64,000 nucleotides of DNA from Thiohalocapsa sp. PB-PSB1. Its GTDB lineage: Bacteria; Pseudomonadota; Gammaproteobacteria; Chromatiales; Chromatiaceae. This document shows, piece after piece, positions 63,910 to 64,000 of the stretch. Numbering within the stretch: position 1 is the stretch's first letter; the number at the start of each line of letters is the position of its first letter. The DNA is taken from the NCBI GenBank assembly GCA_016745215.1, contig CP050890.1, forward strand, positions 3,720,001 through 3,784,000, in the 5' to 3' direction. Under the pieces are notes generated by a model that did not search any database, was not told where the DNA came from, and saw only the letters and a program-made list of their open reading frames with translations. The translations under genes were made by a program, and so were the position numbers.

Positions 63910-64000
63910 ATGCACATCCAAACCCTCTTGCTCGCTGCCGGCAGCGCAACCCGCTTCGGTGGCGACAAACTCAGTGCGGCATTGCCGGACGGCACACCGA
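63910..64000 (+). CDS. MobA-like nucleotidyltransferase, start only (cut by window edge)
   Basis: The 30 visible residues, TLLLAAGSATRFGGDKLSAA within them, carry the NTP-binding LxAGxxxRFGGxKL motif of MobA/MocA/IspD-type enzymes. IspD and molybdenum-cofactor cytidylyltransferase both fit; IspD-like is slightly favoured by GSATRFGGDK. It begins 2 bp after the transporter stop. Confidence 0.7.
   Translation, partial: MHIQTLLLAAGSATRFGGDKLSAALPDGTP

Noticed and set aside
1..64000. tRNA or rRNA genes
   Set aside because: No T-arm/acceptor pattern or rRNA core sequence was recognised by eye; a tRNAscan/Infernal run would settle it.

Overview
The window looks like a chromosomal stretch of a purple sulfur bacterium (Gammaproteobacteria, Chromatiaceae-like). 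The best lineage marker is a secreted protein rich in Gly, Tyr, Pro and Trp at 18.7-19.1 kb that matches the small sulfur-globule envelope proteins (Sgp). The RecC, PabB, T6SS and Bcr genes are also gammaproteobacterial in type. No rRNA or tRNA gene was recognised, and exact genus is not claimed.

Layout. (1) 0-19 kb is an accessory region littered with transposon debris. It holds the C-terminal end of a large STAND-like protein, a REP-associated tyrosine transposase (RAYT) broken by a 154-bp MITE, and a lower-GC block of four enzymes (methyltransferase, APH-like kinase, nucleotidyltransferase and a convergent ATP-grasp protein). Further on come IS630, IS200, IS66, ISAzo13, IS91-like and Fic remnants, another nucleotidyltransferase-fold gene, a probable ORF-less group II intron, a HigBA-type toxin-antitoxin pair, a SAM methyltransferase, a HIT protein, an orphan TAXI-type binding protein between exact 132-bp direct repeats, a tandem array of a 47-bp hairpin repeat, and one intact DDE transposase. 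(2) 18.7-19.1 kb is the sulfur-globule gene with its own terminator. (3) 19.2-39.7 kb is one half of a type VI secretion (T6SS) locus: PpkA kinase (divergent), Fha, TssJ, TssK, TssL, TssM, TagF, PppA, an autotransporter-like outer-membrane protein, VgrG, a TIR-FHA fusion, and a TIGR02270-like helical-repeat protein. TssA, B, C, E, F, G, H and Hcp are not here and must lie elsewhere. (4) 39.7-43.9 kb is a second patch of mobile DNA: a broken IS110, a second ORF-less group II intron, a RelE/ParE-type toxin-antitoxin pair, a transposase remnant and a shared dispersed repeat. (5) 43.9-64 kb is mostly housekeeping and metabolism: an aldehyde dehydrogenase, a trypsin-like protease, a DUF2189 membrane protein, an exported methyltransferase-fold protein, a flippase, a heptad-repeat nuclease-like protein, RecC, sucrose synthase, pterin dehydratase plus PabB, a RES-Xre toxin-antitoxin pair, a hydrolase-OsmC fusion, a Bcr/CflA exporter, and the start of a MobA-like nucleotidyltransferase cut by the right edge.

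How the genes fit together. The T6SS genes form the threonine-phosphorylation control circuit (PpkA kinase, PppA phosphatase, Fha phosphopeptide reader, TagF repressor) plus the TssJLM membrane complex, TssK and the VgrG spike. The protein encoded just after VgrG combines a TIR domain carrying the residue expected to be catalytic with an FHA domain, so it may be a phosphorylation-linked effector or regulator of this system; this is the main novelty candidate. Three copies of a repeat that carries (or once carried) a four-helix-bundle/23S-intervening-sequence-type ORF, several hairpin repeats, and two ORF-less group II introns show that this genome is heavily colonised by small non-autonomous elements.
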